Assembly: GCA_963706425.1 (NCBI GenBank)
Contig: CAVPMN010000020.1
Span: 1 to 64,000 of the forward strand
Source: CAVPMN01 sp963706425
Lineage (GTDB): Bacteria; Actinomycetota; Acidimicrobiia; Acidimicrobiales; Acidimicrobilacustridaceae
Length of the DNA: 64,000 bases
Reading direction: 5' to 3'
Shown: positions 49,995 through 57,280 of the stretch, piece after piece
Layout: the number at the start of each line of letters is the position of its first letter
Position numbering within the stretch: position 1 is the stretch's first letter
Made by a program: the position numbers and the translations under genes
Notes under the pieces: model-generated
Database searches by the model: none
What the model saw: the letters and a program-made list of their open reading frames with translations, nothing else
What the model was told of the DNA's origin: nothing

Positions 49995-50295
49995 CTCCCT
50001 CGTGAGTGGACAACTCGGACCCTACACCGGCGATTCTGGAAATCGGCGGAGTTGGGCCCCGCCGATTTGCCCACCACCGTCGGCCGGTAGCACGCTCCGA
50101 CATGCCCGGTGAAGGCGGGTCGCGATCCCCTCCGAATTTCCCCGCCGATTCCCGGCTTTATTGCCCGGGATGGCTACACTGCCCAGGAGAAACGGCCGAT
50201 GGGAGAGCCTCCGCCTCCGAGCGGCCACCCCCGATGGTTCTGAACAAGCGAAGCCGAGACCAAGCCACGAGGCTCCAGAAAGGTACAGGCGAACG
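49995..50295. other. Divergent regulatory region between arc and the ferredoxin gene
   Basis: No gene is seen in these 301 bp. On the minus strand TAGGGT (50019-50024) is a -10 candidate for arc. A perfect inverted repeat, AAATCGGCGG and CCGCCGATTT with 9 bp between, lies at 50040-50068. On the plus strand TACACT (50175-50180) is a -10 candidate for the ferredoxin. GGCGATT/GCCGATT fragments recur around 50028 and 50146. Confidence 0.6.
50040..50068. promoter_or_regulatory. Inverted repeat upstream of arc
   Basis: Ten-base perfect arms (AAATCGGCGG / CCGCCGATTT) are separated by 9 bp and lie about 16 bp before the arc -10 box. The place and symmetry suggest a protein-binding operator that might act on both arc and the ferredoxin gene. 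Confidence 0.5.
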
Positions 50296-50532
50296 ATGAA
50301 GGTCTGGATCGACCAGGATCTGTGCACCGGAGACGGCCTCTGCGAAGAGATCGCCCCCGACGTCTTCACCCTCCTCGACGACGGGCTGGCCTACGTCAAG
50401 GAAGGCGACAAGGTCTTCAGCGACCCCGGTGGCGCCGAAGGACTCGCCAACGTCCCAGCCGGCCAGGAAGAGGCCACCATCGAGTCCGCCGAGGAATGCC
50501 CCGGCGAGTGCATCTTCATCGAGATCGAGTAG
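50296..50532 (+). CDS. Ferredoxin, single-cluster type
   Basis: The 78-residue acidic protein has cysteines in LCTGDGLCEE (C-x5-C) and AEECPGECIFIE (C-x3-C), which fits a single Fe-S cluster ferredoxin like those paired with actinobacterial P450s. Which cluster (3Fe-4S or 4Fe-4S) forms is not certain from spacing. The ATG at 50296 with AGGTACAGG upstream is chosen over in-frame upstream codons. It is divergent from arc and convergent with trmI. No redox partner is adjacent. Confidence 0.85.
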   Translation: MKVWIDQDLCTGDGLCEEIAPDVFTLLDDGLAYVKEGDKVFSDPGGAEGLANVPAGQEEATIESAEECPGECIFIEIE

Positions 50533-50551
50533 CGCACCCGCCCGAGCCCGA

Positions 50552-50603
50552 GGTTCCGGTCACCGGAACCGCCAGCTGACAGAGGCCCCCGCAAGGGGGC
50601 CTC
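50552..50603. terminator. Two hairpins between the ferredoxin and trmI genes
   Basis: GGTTCCGGT-C-ACCGGAACC (50552-50570) is a perfect palindrome. GAGGCCCCC-GCAA-GGGGGCCTC (50582-50603) is a strong stem-loop. The convergent genes end at 50532 and 50610, so a bidirectional terminator is likely, though no T tract follows. Confidence 0.7.
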
Positions 50604-50609
50604 GTCGCG

Positions 50610-51344
50610 TCAGCCCAACAGTCGGGCGTGGGTGAGAAAGCCGGTGTGGGCCACCATCCGGTGGTCGGGCCGCACCGCCTGTCCCTCGATGTGCCACGTG
50701 CGGTGCAGCACCTCGAGTGTCTCGGCCAGGTCGAAGCGACTCGTGGTGAGCGTCTCGCGCAGCTGCATCGCCTGCACGATCGAGGGCGTGTAGGCGACGA
50801 GCAGTCCGCCGGGCCGTAGCGCCTGCTCGGCGTGCTTCACCACCTGCCACGGCTCGGGCAGGTCGAGCACCACCCGGTCGAGCTCGGTGGCGTCGATCCC
50901 CTCGTAGCAGTCGCGGAACTCGACCCGATAGCGCGACACGGCCTCGTCACCGAGGAAGTCAGCGACGTTGCTCTGGGCTCGGGTGGCGAAGTCGTCACGC
51001 AACTCGTAGCCGGTGACGTCCGCGCCGGCACGCAGCAGGGCCATCGACAGCGCACCCGACCCGACGCCCGACTCGAGCACCCGCGCCCCGGGAAGATGTC
51101 GGCCAGCATGAGGATCGGGCCCAGGTCCTTCGGGTAGATCACCTGCGCGCCACGCGGCATCTTGAGCACGAAGTCGGCGAGCGTCGGACGAAGGGCGAGG
51201 TAGGTGGCGCCCTTGGTGGACCGCACGGTGGTCCCCTCCGGGGTGCCGATGATGGCGTCGTGCTCGATGAAGCCGGCGTGCGAGTGGAACTGCGTGCCGT
51301 CGCGCGAACGTCACCAGGTAGCGGCGCTTCTTCTGGTCGATCAA
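50610..51344 (-). CDS. trmI: tRNA (adenine-58-N1)-methyltransferase TrmI, frameshifted
   Basis: About 245-255 residues. LIDQKKRRYLVTF, DGTQFHSHAGFIEHDAIIG, STKGATYLALRPTLADFVLKMPRG and QVIYPKDLGPILMLADIFPG form the N-terminal domain. ARVLESGVGSGALSMALLRAGADVTGYELRDD is the SAM-binding motif. Joining these needs removal of one base near 51302 and one extra G in the GGGG run at 51086-51089 (minus strand). The true start is probably upstream, near 51377, where ATC takes the place of a usual start codon. TrmI next to arc matches the mycobacterial locus (Rv2118c). The ferredoxin lies between them here. Confidence 0.8.
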   Translation of the reverse strand: MIDQKKRRYLVTFARRHAVPLARRLHRARRHHRHPGGDHRAVHQGRHLPRPSSDARRLRAQDAAWRAGDLPEGPGPDPHAGRHLPGARVLESGVGSGALSMALLRAGADVTGYELRDDFATRAQSNVADFLGDEAVSRYRVEFRDCYEGIDATELDRVVLDLPEPWQVVKHAEQALRPGGLLVAYTPSIVQAMQLRETLTTSRFDLAETLEVLHRTWHIEGQAVRPDHRMVAHTGFLTHARLLG

Positions 51345-51383
51345 CAGCGCTCGGTCACCGGCTGGAGAAGTTGCGATCCAAGG

Positions 51384-52344
51384 TCAGTCGCCTGCCGATC
51401 GGGTCGGTCCGAGCGCGACCGGCACCGGCGCCTCGGGGAGCCGGCCGCCGGCCCGCTCGACCAGCCGGCAGAACGCGCACACGTCGGCGGTGGTGGGCGC
51501 CCCACATGACGGCGCACGGGCGCAGGTCGACCTGCTCGGCCTCCGCTTCGGGCCGGAAGCGGTCGGAGGCTCGGGCGAGGTACCCGAAGTAGAAGTCGTG
51601 CTTGCTGCCGGGTGACTGCACCTCGATGGCGTTGAGGGCTTCCTTGTAGCCGAGGTGCTTGTTGCCCACGGCCATCGGGCACTCCTCGACGATGTAGTCG
51701 ATGCGGCGCAGCACGCAGTAGGCGGCCATCTCGCGCTCGGTGAGGCGTACCAGCGGCTTGACCTTGCGCGGGAAGCCGTGACGCGCCGGGAGCACGGGAA
51801 GCTGACGGCCGAGGTAGTCGGTCTGCCAGTGCAAGACGTTGCCGAACAGCACGGCCGCCTCGTCGTCGAGGTTGTGGCCGGTGGCCACCACGTCGAAGCC
51901 GCCGTCGAGCGCGGCCTTGTCGAAGAGATGTCGCTTCGACAGCCCGCAGGCCGAGCACGGCACCCGTCGCGCCGCCTTGGCGCCGGTGGGCACGTCGTAG
52001 CCGTAGTCGTCGCGTAGATCGACCTCGTGGAGGCGCAGGCCGCGATCGGTGGCGAACGCCCTCGTCATCTCGCCGGAGCGGTCGCTGTAGTCGCCGATGC
52101 CCAGCCCGAGATAGAGCCCCTCGACGTCGTAGCCCAGCTCCACGAGGAGATCCCAGAGCGCCAGCGAGTCCTTGCCGCCCGAGACCGCGACGAGCACCCG
52201 CTCGCCCGGGGCGATCATCTGGTGATCCTTGATGGCCTTCTCGACCTGGTCCCGACACAGCCGGAGGAAGTGCTCGCTGCAGAAGCCGGCGTTGTGGCGA
52301 CGGATGTCGATCACCGCCGGACCCCGGCACACGCGGCACTTCAT
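51384..52344 (-). CDS. TtuA/TtcA-like tRNA 2-thiolation protein, frameshifted near its end
   Basis: About 320 residues. MKCRVCRGPAV begins with a zinc knuckle. VLVAVSGGKDSLALWD is the PP-loop ATP-pyrophosphatase motif. VPCSACGLSKRHLFD and ATGHNLDDEAAVLFGN are family motifs, and NKHLGYKEALNAIE follows. The end is readable only after removal of one base near 51507, which restores CGAPTTADVCAFCRLVERAG and the stop at 51384-51386. This gives the C-terminal zinc finger expected for TtuA. The overlapping upstream gene encodes a small ubiquitin-like sulfur carrier, which supports TtuA-TtuB over TtcA. Confidence 0.8.
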
Positions 52345-52553
52345 CAGCCGGCCCCGCCGGAGATCACCGGTCGGATCTCGACCACCTCGGTGTCGGCGAG
52401 CACGGTGTCGCCGGTGACCAGCGTGTCGCCCACGATCACCAGCACCGACTCTCGATTGAGCTCGAGCCGGCTGAGGAGGGTGTGGACGTTGATCGGCCCG
52501 TCGATCTCGAGCTCACGCGTCGGGTTGCGCAGACTGACCTTCATCGGGCCCAT
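52344..52553 (-). CDS. Ubiquitin-like sulfur carrier (TtuB/MoaD/ThiS type)
   Basis: The protein has 69 residues from the ATG at 52553, or 66 from 52544. KVSLRNPTRELEIDGPINVH and ESVLVIVGDTLVTGDTVLAD show the beta-grasp fold of MoaD/ThiS carriers. It ends VEIRPVISGGAG. The di-glycine is followed by two extra residues, while an active sulfur carrier should end in GG. Its stop overlaps the TtuA-like start (TGATG), so the pair is translationally coupled. It would donate sulfur to tRNA, and might be attached to proteins as shown for TtuB in Thermus. Confidence 0.82.
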   Translation of the reverse strand: MGPMKVSLRNPTRELEIDGPINVHTLLSRLELNRESVLVIVGDTLVTGDTVLADTEVVEIRPVISGGAG

Positions 52554-52589
52554 GATGGCCCGGAACCGGGCCGGCGCGACAACGTGGCC

Positions 52590-52820
52590 TCAGCGCCGAC
52601 GCCTGCGCTTCTTGCCGGCCGGTGTCCGCGTGGAGATGACGAGTTGCTCGCCGGGACGGAGGACCTCCTGGAAGAGCACCTGCTCGTCGCGCCGCAGCGC
52701 CCATCGCAGGCCACGCAGGCCCCAGGCGACGGTACCGAGCACGATCCACGTGCGGCTCCCTCCGAGGATGCCCCGCTCGATGCCCTGGGTGCGCAGGCGG
52801 CGAAGGAGCACCGAGGCCAT
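52590..52820 (-). CDS. Small basic membrane-associated protein
   Basis: The protein has 76 residues from the ATG at 52820. One hydrophobic segment (RTWIVLGTVAWGLRGLRWAL) is followed by PGEQLVISTRTPAGKKRRRRR. No family is recognised. The ATG overlaps the stop of the next upstream gene by three bases. It is the last gene of a three-gene envelope cluster (52590-53394), followed after 37 bp by the sulfur carrier gene. Confidence 0.6.
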   Translation of the reverse strand: MASVLLRRLRTQGIERGILGGSRTWIVLGTVAWGLRGLRWALRRDEQVLFQEVLRPGEQLVISTRTPAGKKRRRRR

Positions 52821-53041
52821 CAGACCCGCCTGATCTCGACGACCGTGCGCCCCGAGCGACCTCGTCGCCGGCCGAGCACGAACGCCACCGCGACGACGGA
52901 CACCACCACGACGATGGCGGCGATGCCGAGGTAGTTGCGGGCGTCGTCTTCGATGATGTCGACCTCGCCCTGGACCTCGCGGAACTTGGCCTCGATGTCG
53001 TCGCGGCTGATCCGGCCCGCCGTGCCTCTCGTGCTCGTCAC
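52820..53041 (-). CDS. Small single-pass membrane protein
   Basis: The 73-residue protein has an acidic, helical first half (ISRDDIEAKFREVQGEVDII), one transmembrane helix (residues 39-56, GIAAIVVVVSVVAVAFVLG) and a basic end (RRRGRSGRTVVEIRRV). It overlaps both neighbours by a few bases, so the three small genes are coupled. Function unknown. Confidence 0.65.
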   Translation of the reverse strand: MTSTRGTAGRISRDDIEAKFREVQGEVDIIEDDARNYLGIAAIVVVVSVVAVAFVLGRRRGRSGRTVVEIRRV

Positions 53042-53394
53042 CTGGCCGCCTCCTGCCGGGCGAGCGCAGCCTCACGGGCCTCGACCGAGTGCGGGCCACG
53101 GTTGATCCGGCTGGCGGCGAACGCCGCGATGGCGATCAGGACGACGGCCACGATGGCGTAGGGCGCCGCCGACCAGGCCCCCGTGAAGACGTCTCCGGTC
53201 TCGGTCTGCAGGGCCCGCAGGCCCGACAGAGCCAGGAAGAACAGCCCGAGCGCCATGAGCGCGGCCCCACCGAGGCCGAAGCCGAGGTAGCGGCCGAGAC
53301 TGCGCAGCGGGTCGACGGTCTCCTGCTTGGCGTAGGCCGTGAGCAGCGCCCAGAGCTCCTGGAGGATCTCGGCGATGGATTTCGGCTGGGCCAC
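53038..53394 (-). CDS. Actinobacterial holin-III/DUF1469-like membrane protein
   Basis: The protein has 118 residues from the GTG at 53394 (MAQPKSIAEILQELWALL). An amphipathic N-terminal helix precedes two transmembrane helices (GFGLGGAALMALGLFFLALS and APYAIVAVVLIAIAAFAA), then a basic end. This layout resembles phage-holin-III/DUF1469 proteins common in actinobacterial envelopes. No lysis gene is nearby, so a phage role is unlikely. Confidence 0.6.
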   Translation of the reverse strand: MAQPKSIAEILQELWALLTAYAKQETVDPLRSLGRYLGFGLGGAALMALGLFFLALSGLRALQTETGDVFTGAWSAAPYAIVAVVLIAIAAFAASRINRGPHSVEAREAALARQEAAR

Positions 53395-53638
53395 AGATTC
53401 CTCGGTGATGGTGGGTCGGTGTGGCCGGCCAGTGGGCCGGACCATCAGAGGGCCGGCCTGGGCCGGTTGATCAAATGCGCCGGCCAGACGGCCGGTCAAC
53501 CAGATGTTCCTATCCCGCAGGCTCACAACACGCAAGCGTCCCGCCGATGAGAACAGGGGTTCTGCTCCGGGCGCCACCGCGCCCGTCCAGCGGCCCGCGC
53601 CCGACGCCGACTGCCGATCCGAGACGGAGGACGACCTG
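53395..53638. other. Intergenic region rich in GGCCGG inverted repeats
   Basis: The 244-bp divergent region contains at least six GGCCGG/CCGGCC blocks between 53431 and 53500. One outer pairing is GGCCGGTTGA with the later GGCCGGTCAACC. No clear promoter boxes or genes were recognised. Confidence 0.5.
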
Positions 53639-55045
53639 ATGCAATGCTGGCGGTGCCACTCCGAGGTCGACCCGAACGCGTCGCACTGCGGCCACTGCGG
53701 ATGGCGAATCTCGGCCGACCCCACCCCTGCCTCGCCACCGCCAGTCGCACCCGACGGGGGCAGCATCGGACCCGACCTCTCGGCCCCCGCGGGGCCCCCT
53801 GGAGCCTCGGCGACCGCGCCCCCGCCGCCGCCGCCACCACCTCCACCACCGCCCCCACCGCCGTCGGCGGCACCGCCGCCCAACCCGCCAGGCGGCGGGG
53901 ACGAACCGGTCTGGTCGCCACCACGACCCGCCGCTCCTCCCCCGCCCCCATCATCGGGGCCCGCCGTGCGGCCCGGCCCTCGTCCCCCGAGGGCGCAGCC
54001 CAATCTGGTGCTCATCGGCGGCATCGTCGTGTTGGCGTTCATCTTCATCGCCGGCTTCGTGTTCATCGGGGGTGGCGGCGACGACACCGATGAGGTCGAA
54101 GCCGGTGCCGCGTCGTCGACCACCACCGCCGCGACCATCCCGACGTCGTACCCACCGCCACCGCCGGTGGAGATCCCCGAGGGCGGCTTCACGACCGACC
54201 AGGTCGCCGCCACGTTCGGCGACGCCGTCTGGCGAATCGACACAACCGGATGCGGTGTCGAGAGCGGGGGCACCGGTTTCGCGATCAGCCCGCATCACAT
54301 CGTGACGAACTGGCACGTCGTGGTCATCGATCCTCTGCCGGAGCTCGTGTCCCGCGATGGATCCCGTCGGATCGACGGCCGGGTCATCGGCATGAGCGAC
54401 ACCCCGGACGTGGCGGTCATCGAGGTCGCCGAGCCGCTCACCTCGTACCTCGAGTGGGCCCCCACCGAGTCGCTGACCGAGGGCCAGGCGCTCGTCGCCC
54501 TCGGCTACCCCCGTCCGCAGCAGAACTTCACCGTGAACCCGATCGCCATCGCCAGCTTCGAGTCGGAAGGGCCGCGACGCACGGGCATCCTCGCCGACGG
54601 GCGCATCGACCGGGGCAACAGCGGTGGACCCTCGCTCACCACCGAGGGCAAGGTCGCCGGAGTCAACACCGCGGTCAACATCAACCAGGGCGCGTCACTG
54701 GGCGCGCTGAGCGGGGGCGGCTTCCAGGTCGTCCCCTACCTCGGCACCTACGAGGGTCTACGAGCGAGCGTCGAGGCGTTCATGGCCAACACGGGCGGTG
54801 ACATCGTCGAGGCAGACTGCGGCGCCATCGACCCGAGCAAGGCGATGACCTACGGCGACAACGAGGATCTCGACTTCCTCTGGGAGTTCTGCGACGGCGG
54901 CGACAGCGCCGCGTGCGATCAGCTGGCCGCGGTGGCGAGCGCCACGTCGGAGTACTACCTGTTCGGTGTGACGTGCGGCGCCCGTATGGACCGCGCGGGC
55001 TACTGCTACGTGCGCTGGGGACCGGTGCTGCCGCCTAGAGGCTGA
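53639..55045 (+). CDS. Membrane-anchored trypsin-like serine protease with zinc ribbon
   Basis: The protein has 468 residues from the ATG at 53639. The N terminus has a zinc ribbon (CWRCHSEVDPNASHCGHCGW). A Pro-rich linker covers about residues 30-120, and one transmembrane helix (LVLIGGIVVLAFIFIAGFVF) follows near residue 125. The protease domain shows GGTGFAISPHHIVTNWHVVV (His), DTPDVAVIEV (Asp) and DRGNSGGPSLT (Ser). The C-terminal 90 residues contain further Cys pairs (CDGGDSAACDQ, CGARMDRAGYC). The topology suggests a cytoplasmic zinc ribbon and an extracytoplasmic protease. The substrate is unknown. Confidence 0.8.
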   Translation: MQCWRCHSEVDPNASHCGHCGWRISADPTPASPPPVAPDGGSIGPDLSAPAGPPGASATAPPPPPPPPPPPPPPPSAAPPPNPPGGGDEPVWSPPRPAAPPPPPSSGPAVRPGPRPPRAQPNLVLIGGIVVLAFIFIAGFVFIGGGGDDTDEVEAGAASSTTTAATIPTSYPPPPPVEIPEGGFTTDQVAATFGDAVWRIDTTGCGVESGGTGFAISPHHIVTNWHVVVIDPLPELVSRDGSRRIDGRVIGMSDTPDVAVIEVAEPLTSYLEWAPTESLTEGQALVALGYPRPQQNFTVNPIAIASFESEGPRRTGILADGRIDRGNSGGPSLTTEGKVAGVNTAVNINQGASLGALSGGGFQVVPYLGTYEGLRASVEAFMANTGGDIVEADCGAIDPSKAMTYGDNEDLDFLWEFCDGGDSAACDQLAAVASATSEYYLFGVTCGARMDRAGYCYVRWGPVLPPRG

Positions 55046-55053
55046 CTCCGGGG

Positions 55054-55683
55054 TCAGTCGCCCGCGTCGAGCTCGAGGCGGCGGGCCGTGTCGTCGAGCT
55101 GTTCGTCCACCAGCGCGGCCACCAGCTGAACCCGTTCGGTCATCGTCGGCGCGGTGAGCAGGCGTTGGCGGTCGGCCGGCCCCACCGGCGCGAGGGCTGC
55201 CAGCTGGAAGCCGGCGACATGGGGATCGTCGTCGATGTCGACCGTGGCCGGGGCGGCCGGCTCGCCCATCTCGGCGCGCAACGCCAGCAGGCGGCGCAGC
55301 GGCCCGATCGTGGCGTCGACGGCGACGGCGAGGTCGCCCTCGACGTCGGGGCCGTCGGGGAACTCGTCCACCTCGGCCAGCGGATAGGGATCGTCGGCCA
55401 ACCAGCGGACCACCTTGATGCGGCGCACACCCACGGCGATCAGGGCGAAACGGCCGTCTTCCATCTCGGCGGACTCGACGATCTTGGCCACCGTGCCCAC
55501 GTCGCCGCGCACGTCACCGCCGCCGACCTCGCTCCCCCGTTCGATGAGCACCACACCGAACTCGCCGTCGCCGGCCAGGCAGTCCTTCGTGAGCTGTCGA
55601 TAGCGAGGCTCGAAGACATGCAGCGGAAGCACCGCCGTGGGCACCAGGACGCTCCCGAGCGGGAACATGGGGAGAGTCGCCAC
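55054..55683 (-). CDS. LON N-terminal-domain protein
   Basis: The protein has 209 residues from the GTG at 55683. LPMFPLGSVLVPTAVLPLHVFEPRYRQL is the Lon substrate-binding (PUA-like) start, followed by FGVVLIERGSEVGG and FALIAVGVRRIKV. There is no ATPase or protease domain. Stand-alone LON-N proteins occur in many actinobacteria with unclear roles, possibly in substrate recognition. The upstream intergenic region carries the second copy of the long palindrome. Confidence 0.85.
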   Translation of the reverse strand: MATLPMFPLGSVLVPTAVLPLHVFEPRYRQLTKDCLAGDGEFGVVLIERGSEVGGGDVRGDVGTVAKIVESAEMEDGRFALIAVGVRRIKVVRWLADDPYPLAEVDEFPDGPDVEGDLAVAVDATIGPLRRLLALRAEMGEPAAPATVDIDDDPHVAGFQLAALAPVGPADRQRLLTAPTMTERVQLVAALVDEQLDDTARRLELDAGD

Positions 55684-55718
55684 GACCGCTCACGCTATCG
55701 GCGCCTGCCCTCGCCTCG

Positions 55719-55740
55719 TCGACGCCTTGTCGACGCCTTG
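55719..55740. repeat. Direct repeat TCGACGCCTTG, two copies
   Basis: Two adjacent 11-bp copies (55719-55729 and 55730-55740) are followed by a half copy TCGACG that leads directly into the palindrome at 55745. Confidence 0.7.
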
Positions 55741-55744
55741 TCGA

Positions 55745-55795
55745 CGAAATCGGTGCGTGAAACCACCTATGCGGTGGTTTCACGCACCGATTTCG
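55745..55795. repeat. Dispersed palindrome, copy 2 (upstream of the LON-N gene)
   Basis: Perfect 23-bp arms (starting CGAAATCGGTGCGTGAAACC at 55745 and ending at 55767; complementary arm 55773-55795) surround the loop TATGC. The inner GGTGCGTGAAAC is shared with the palindrome in the gcvP leader. It lies 16 bp past the PBP4 stop and 62 bp before the LON-N start. Both copies precede minus-strand genes. Confidence 0.9.
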
Positions 55796-55810
55796 GGGTT
55801 TGGTTGGGTG

Positions 55811-57229
55811 TCAACCGGGTTCGCCGAGCGGCGCCAGGTCGGCCACGGGCGGGCCGTCGGGCACCGCCACCAACGCCGCCATCAGCTCGTCGATCGGTGC
55901 ATAGCCGCGCGGCTGGTTCGGACCGTTCACCAGATAGGCGAACGACAGCGTGGCGCCGGCCTCGGTGTCGACGTAGCCGGCCAGCGCGTTGACGGTGTCG
56001 AGGGTGCCGGTCTTCGCCCGCACCTGGCCGGCGGCGGCCGTGCGGCGCATCCGGTTGTAGAGCGTGCCGTTGTCGGCCGAGATCGGCATCGCCTGGGCGA
56101 GCACCGAGTCGGGACCGACCTGGTCGAGCAGGGAGACCAGCAGGTCACAGGTGACCCGGCTCTCCGGGTCGAGGCCGGAGCCGTCGAGCAGGCGCACACC
56201 TTCGGTGGGCAGCCCCCGACGTTCGAGCATGGCCGTGACCGCCGCCAGGCCGTCGGCCGTGGTGCCTCGACCGCTCGTCGCCAGGCCGAGCTCCTTCAGC
56301 AACAGCTCGGCGGTGGTGTTGTCGCTGACCAGCACCATCTCGCTCACGATCTCGGCGATGGTGAACGACTCGAGCGACGCGATGGTCTCCGTGTCGTCGG
56401 GTGCCTCACCGGCCCTTGCCTCGCCTCCGACCTCGACGCCGCGCTGCTCGAGCAGGGTGGCAAGGGTGGCCGCCGCCAGCGTGGGCGGATCGCCAGGCTG
56501 GCGCGAGGTCGCCGGCTCGTCGGGGTTCTCGACCAGGCCGGTCGAACCGTCGTTGACCATCAGCGCGCTGAGGGGCCCGACCGTGTCCTGCCGCTGGTAG
56601 CGCTCGGGCCAGCTGTCGATCCAGCGCTGCTGGTCGTAGCGTGAGTCGTCGCCCACGATGCCCCCTCGGATCTCCTCGACCCCTGCGGCGACGATGCGAT
56701 CAGCGAGATCGCTGAACGACAGCGTGATCTGACCGGGATAGGGGAAGGTCACCTTGTAGCCGGCCGTGGTGAGCAGCGGGTCACCCCCGCCGACGAGGTA
56801 GAGGTCGCCGTCGATCACACCTTCGTTCGGGCCGGATTCGGCCACCACGTCGGTGGTGAGCCGGCTCTGCGGATCGAGGGCGTCGAGCACGGCCAGCCCG
56901 GTGACGAGCTTCGCGGTGGAGCCCGGCACCATCGACGCGCTGGGGTCGCGCACGATCGCCCGCTGTCCGCTCGCGCTCACGACGATGCAGCTCTGCGGTG
57001 GGGCCTGCTCGATCAGCGGCGCCACCGCGTCGCGGATACGGCTGCCGGTGATCGTCGACCGGATGAGCTCGGGGACCCGGCGGGCCGAGAGCACCGGGGT
57101 GGCGAGCGCCGTGGCATCGGGCTCGGCGGGGGGCGCCTGGGCGTCGGCCAGCCCACTGATGCCCAAGGGCCAGGCCAGGGCGAAACAGCAGACGCTCGCC
57201 AGGCAGAGCCGGCCCACCCGCTTGCGCAT
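55811..57229 (-). CDS. dacB: D-alanyl-D-alanine carboxypeptidase/endopeptidase, PBP4 family
   Basis: The 472-residue protein has a signal peptide (residues 1-30, LCLASVCCFALAWPLGISGLA). The penicillin-binding motifs are SxxK in MVPGSTAKLVTG, SxN in LVSDNTTAELLL, and KTG in VRAKTGTLDTVNALAG. PBP4-type insertions lie between the first two motifs. It trims peptidoglycan cross-links at the cell surface. Length is normal. The 3' end is followed by the palindrome and the LON-N gene. Confidence 0.92.
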   Translation of the reverse strand: MRKRVGRLCLASVCCFALAWPLGISGLADAQAPPAEPDATALATPVLSARRVPELIRSTITGSRIRDAVAPLIEQAPPQSCIVVSASGQRAIVRDPSASMVPGSTAKLVTGLAVLDALDPQSRLTTDVVAESGPNEGVIDGDLYLVGGGDPLLTTAGYKVTFPYPGQITLSFSDLADRIVAAGVEEIRGGIVGDDSRYDQQRWIDSWPERYQRQDTVGPLSALMVNDGSTGLVENPDEPATSRQPGDPPTLAAATLATLLEQRGVEVGGEARAGEAPDDTETIASLESFTIAEIVSEMVLVSDNTTAELLLKELGLATSGRGTTADGLAAVTAMLERRGLPTEGVRLLDGSGLDPESRVTCDLLVSLLDQVGPDSVLAQAMPISADNGTLYNRMRRTAAAGQVRAKTGTLDTVNALAGYVDTEAGATLSFAYLVNGPNQPRGYAPIDELMAALVAVPDGPPVADLAPLGEPG

Positions 57230-57280
57230 CCGGGCGATCTTATGGGTTCGCAGGCCTGGGGTCAGGGCATGCGCACCGGT

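Noticed and set aside
53815..53880. CCGCC-type low-complexity run
   Set aside because: It is the poly-Pro linker of the zinc-ribbon protease and not a repeat element.
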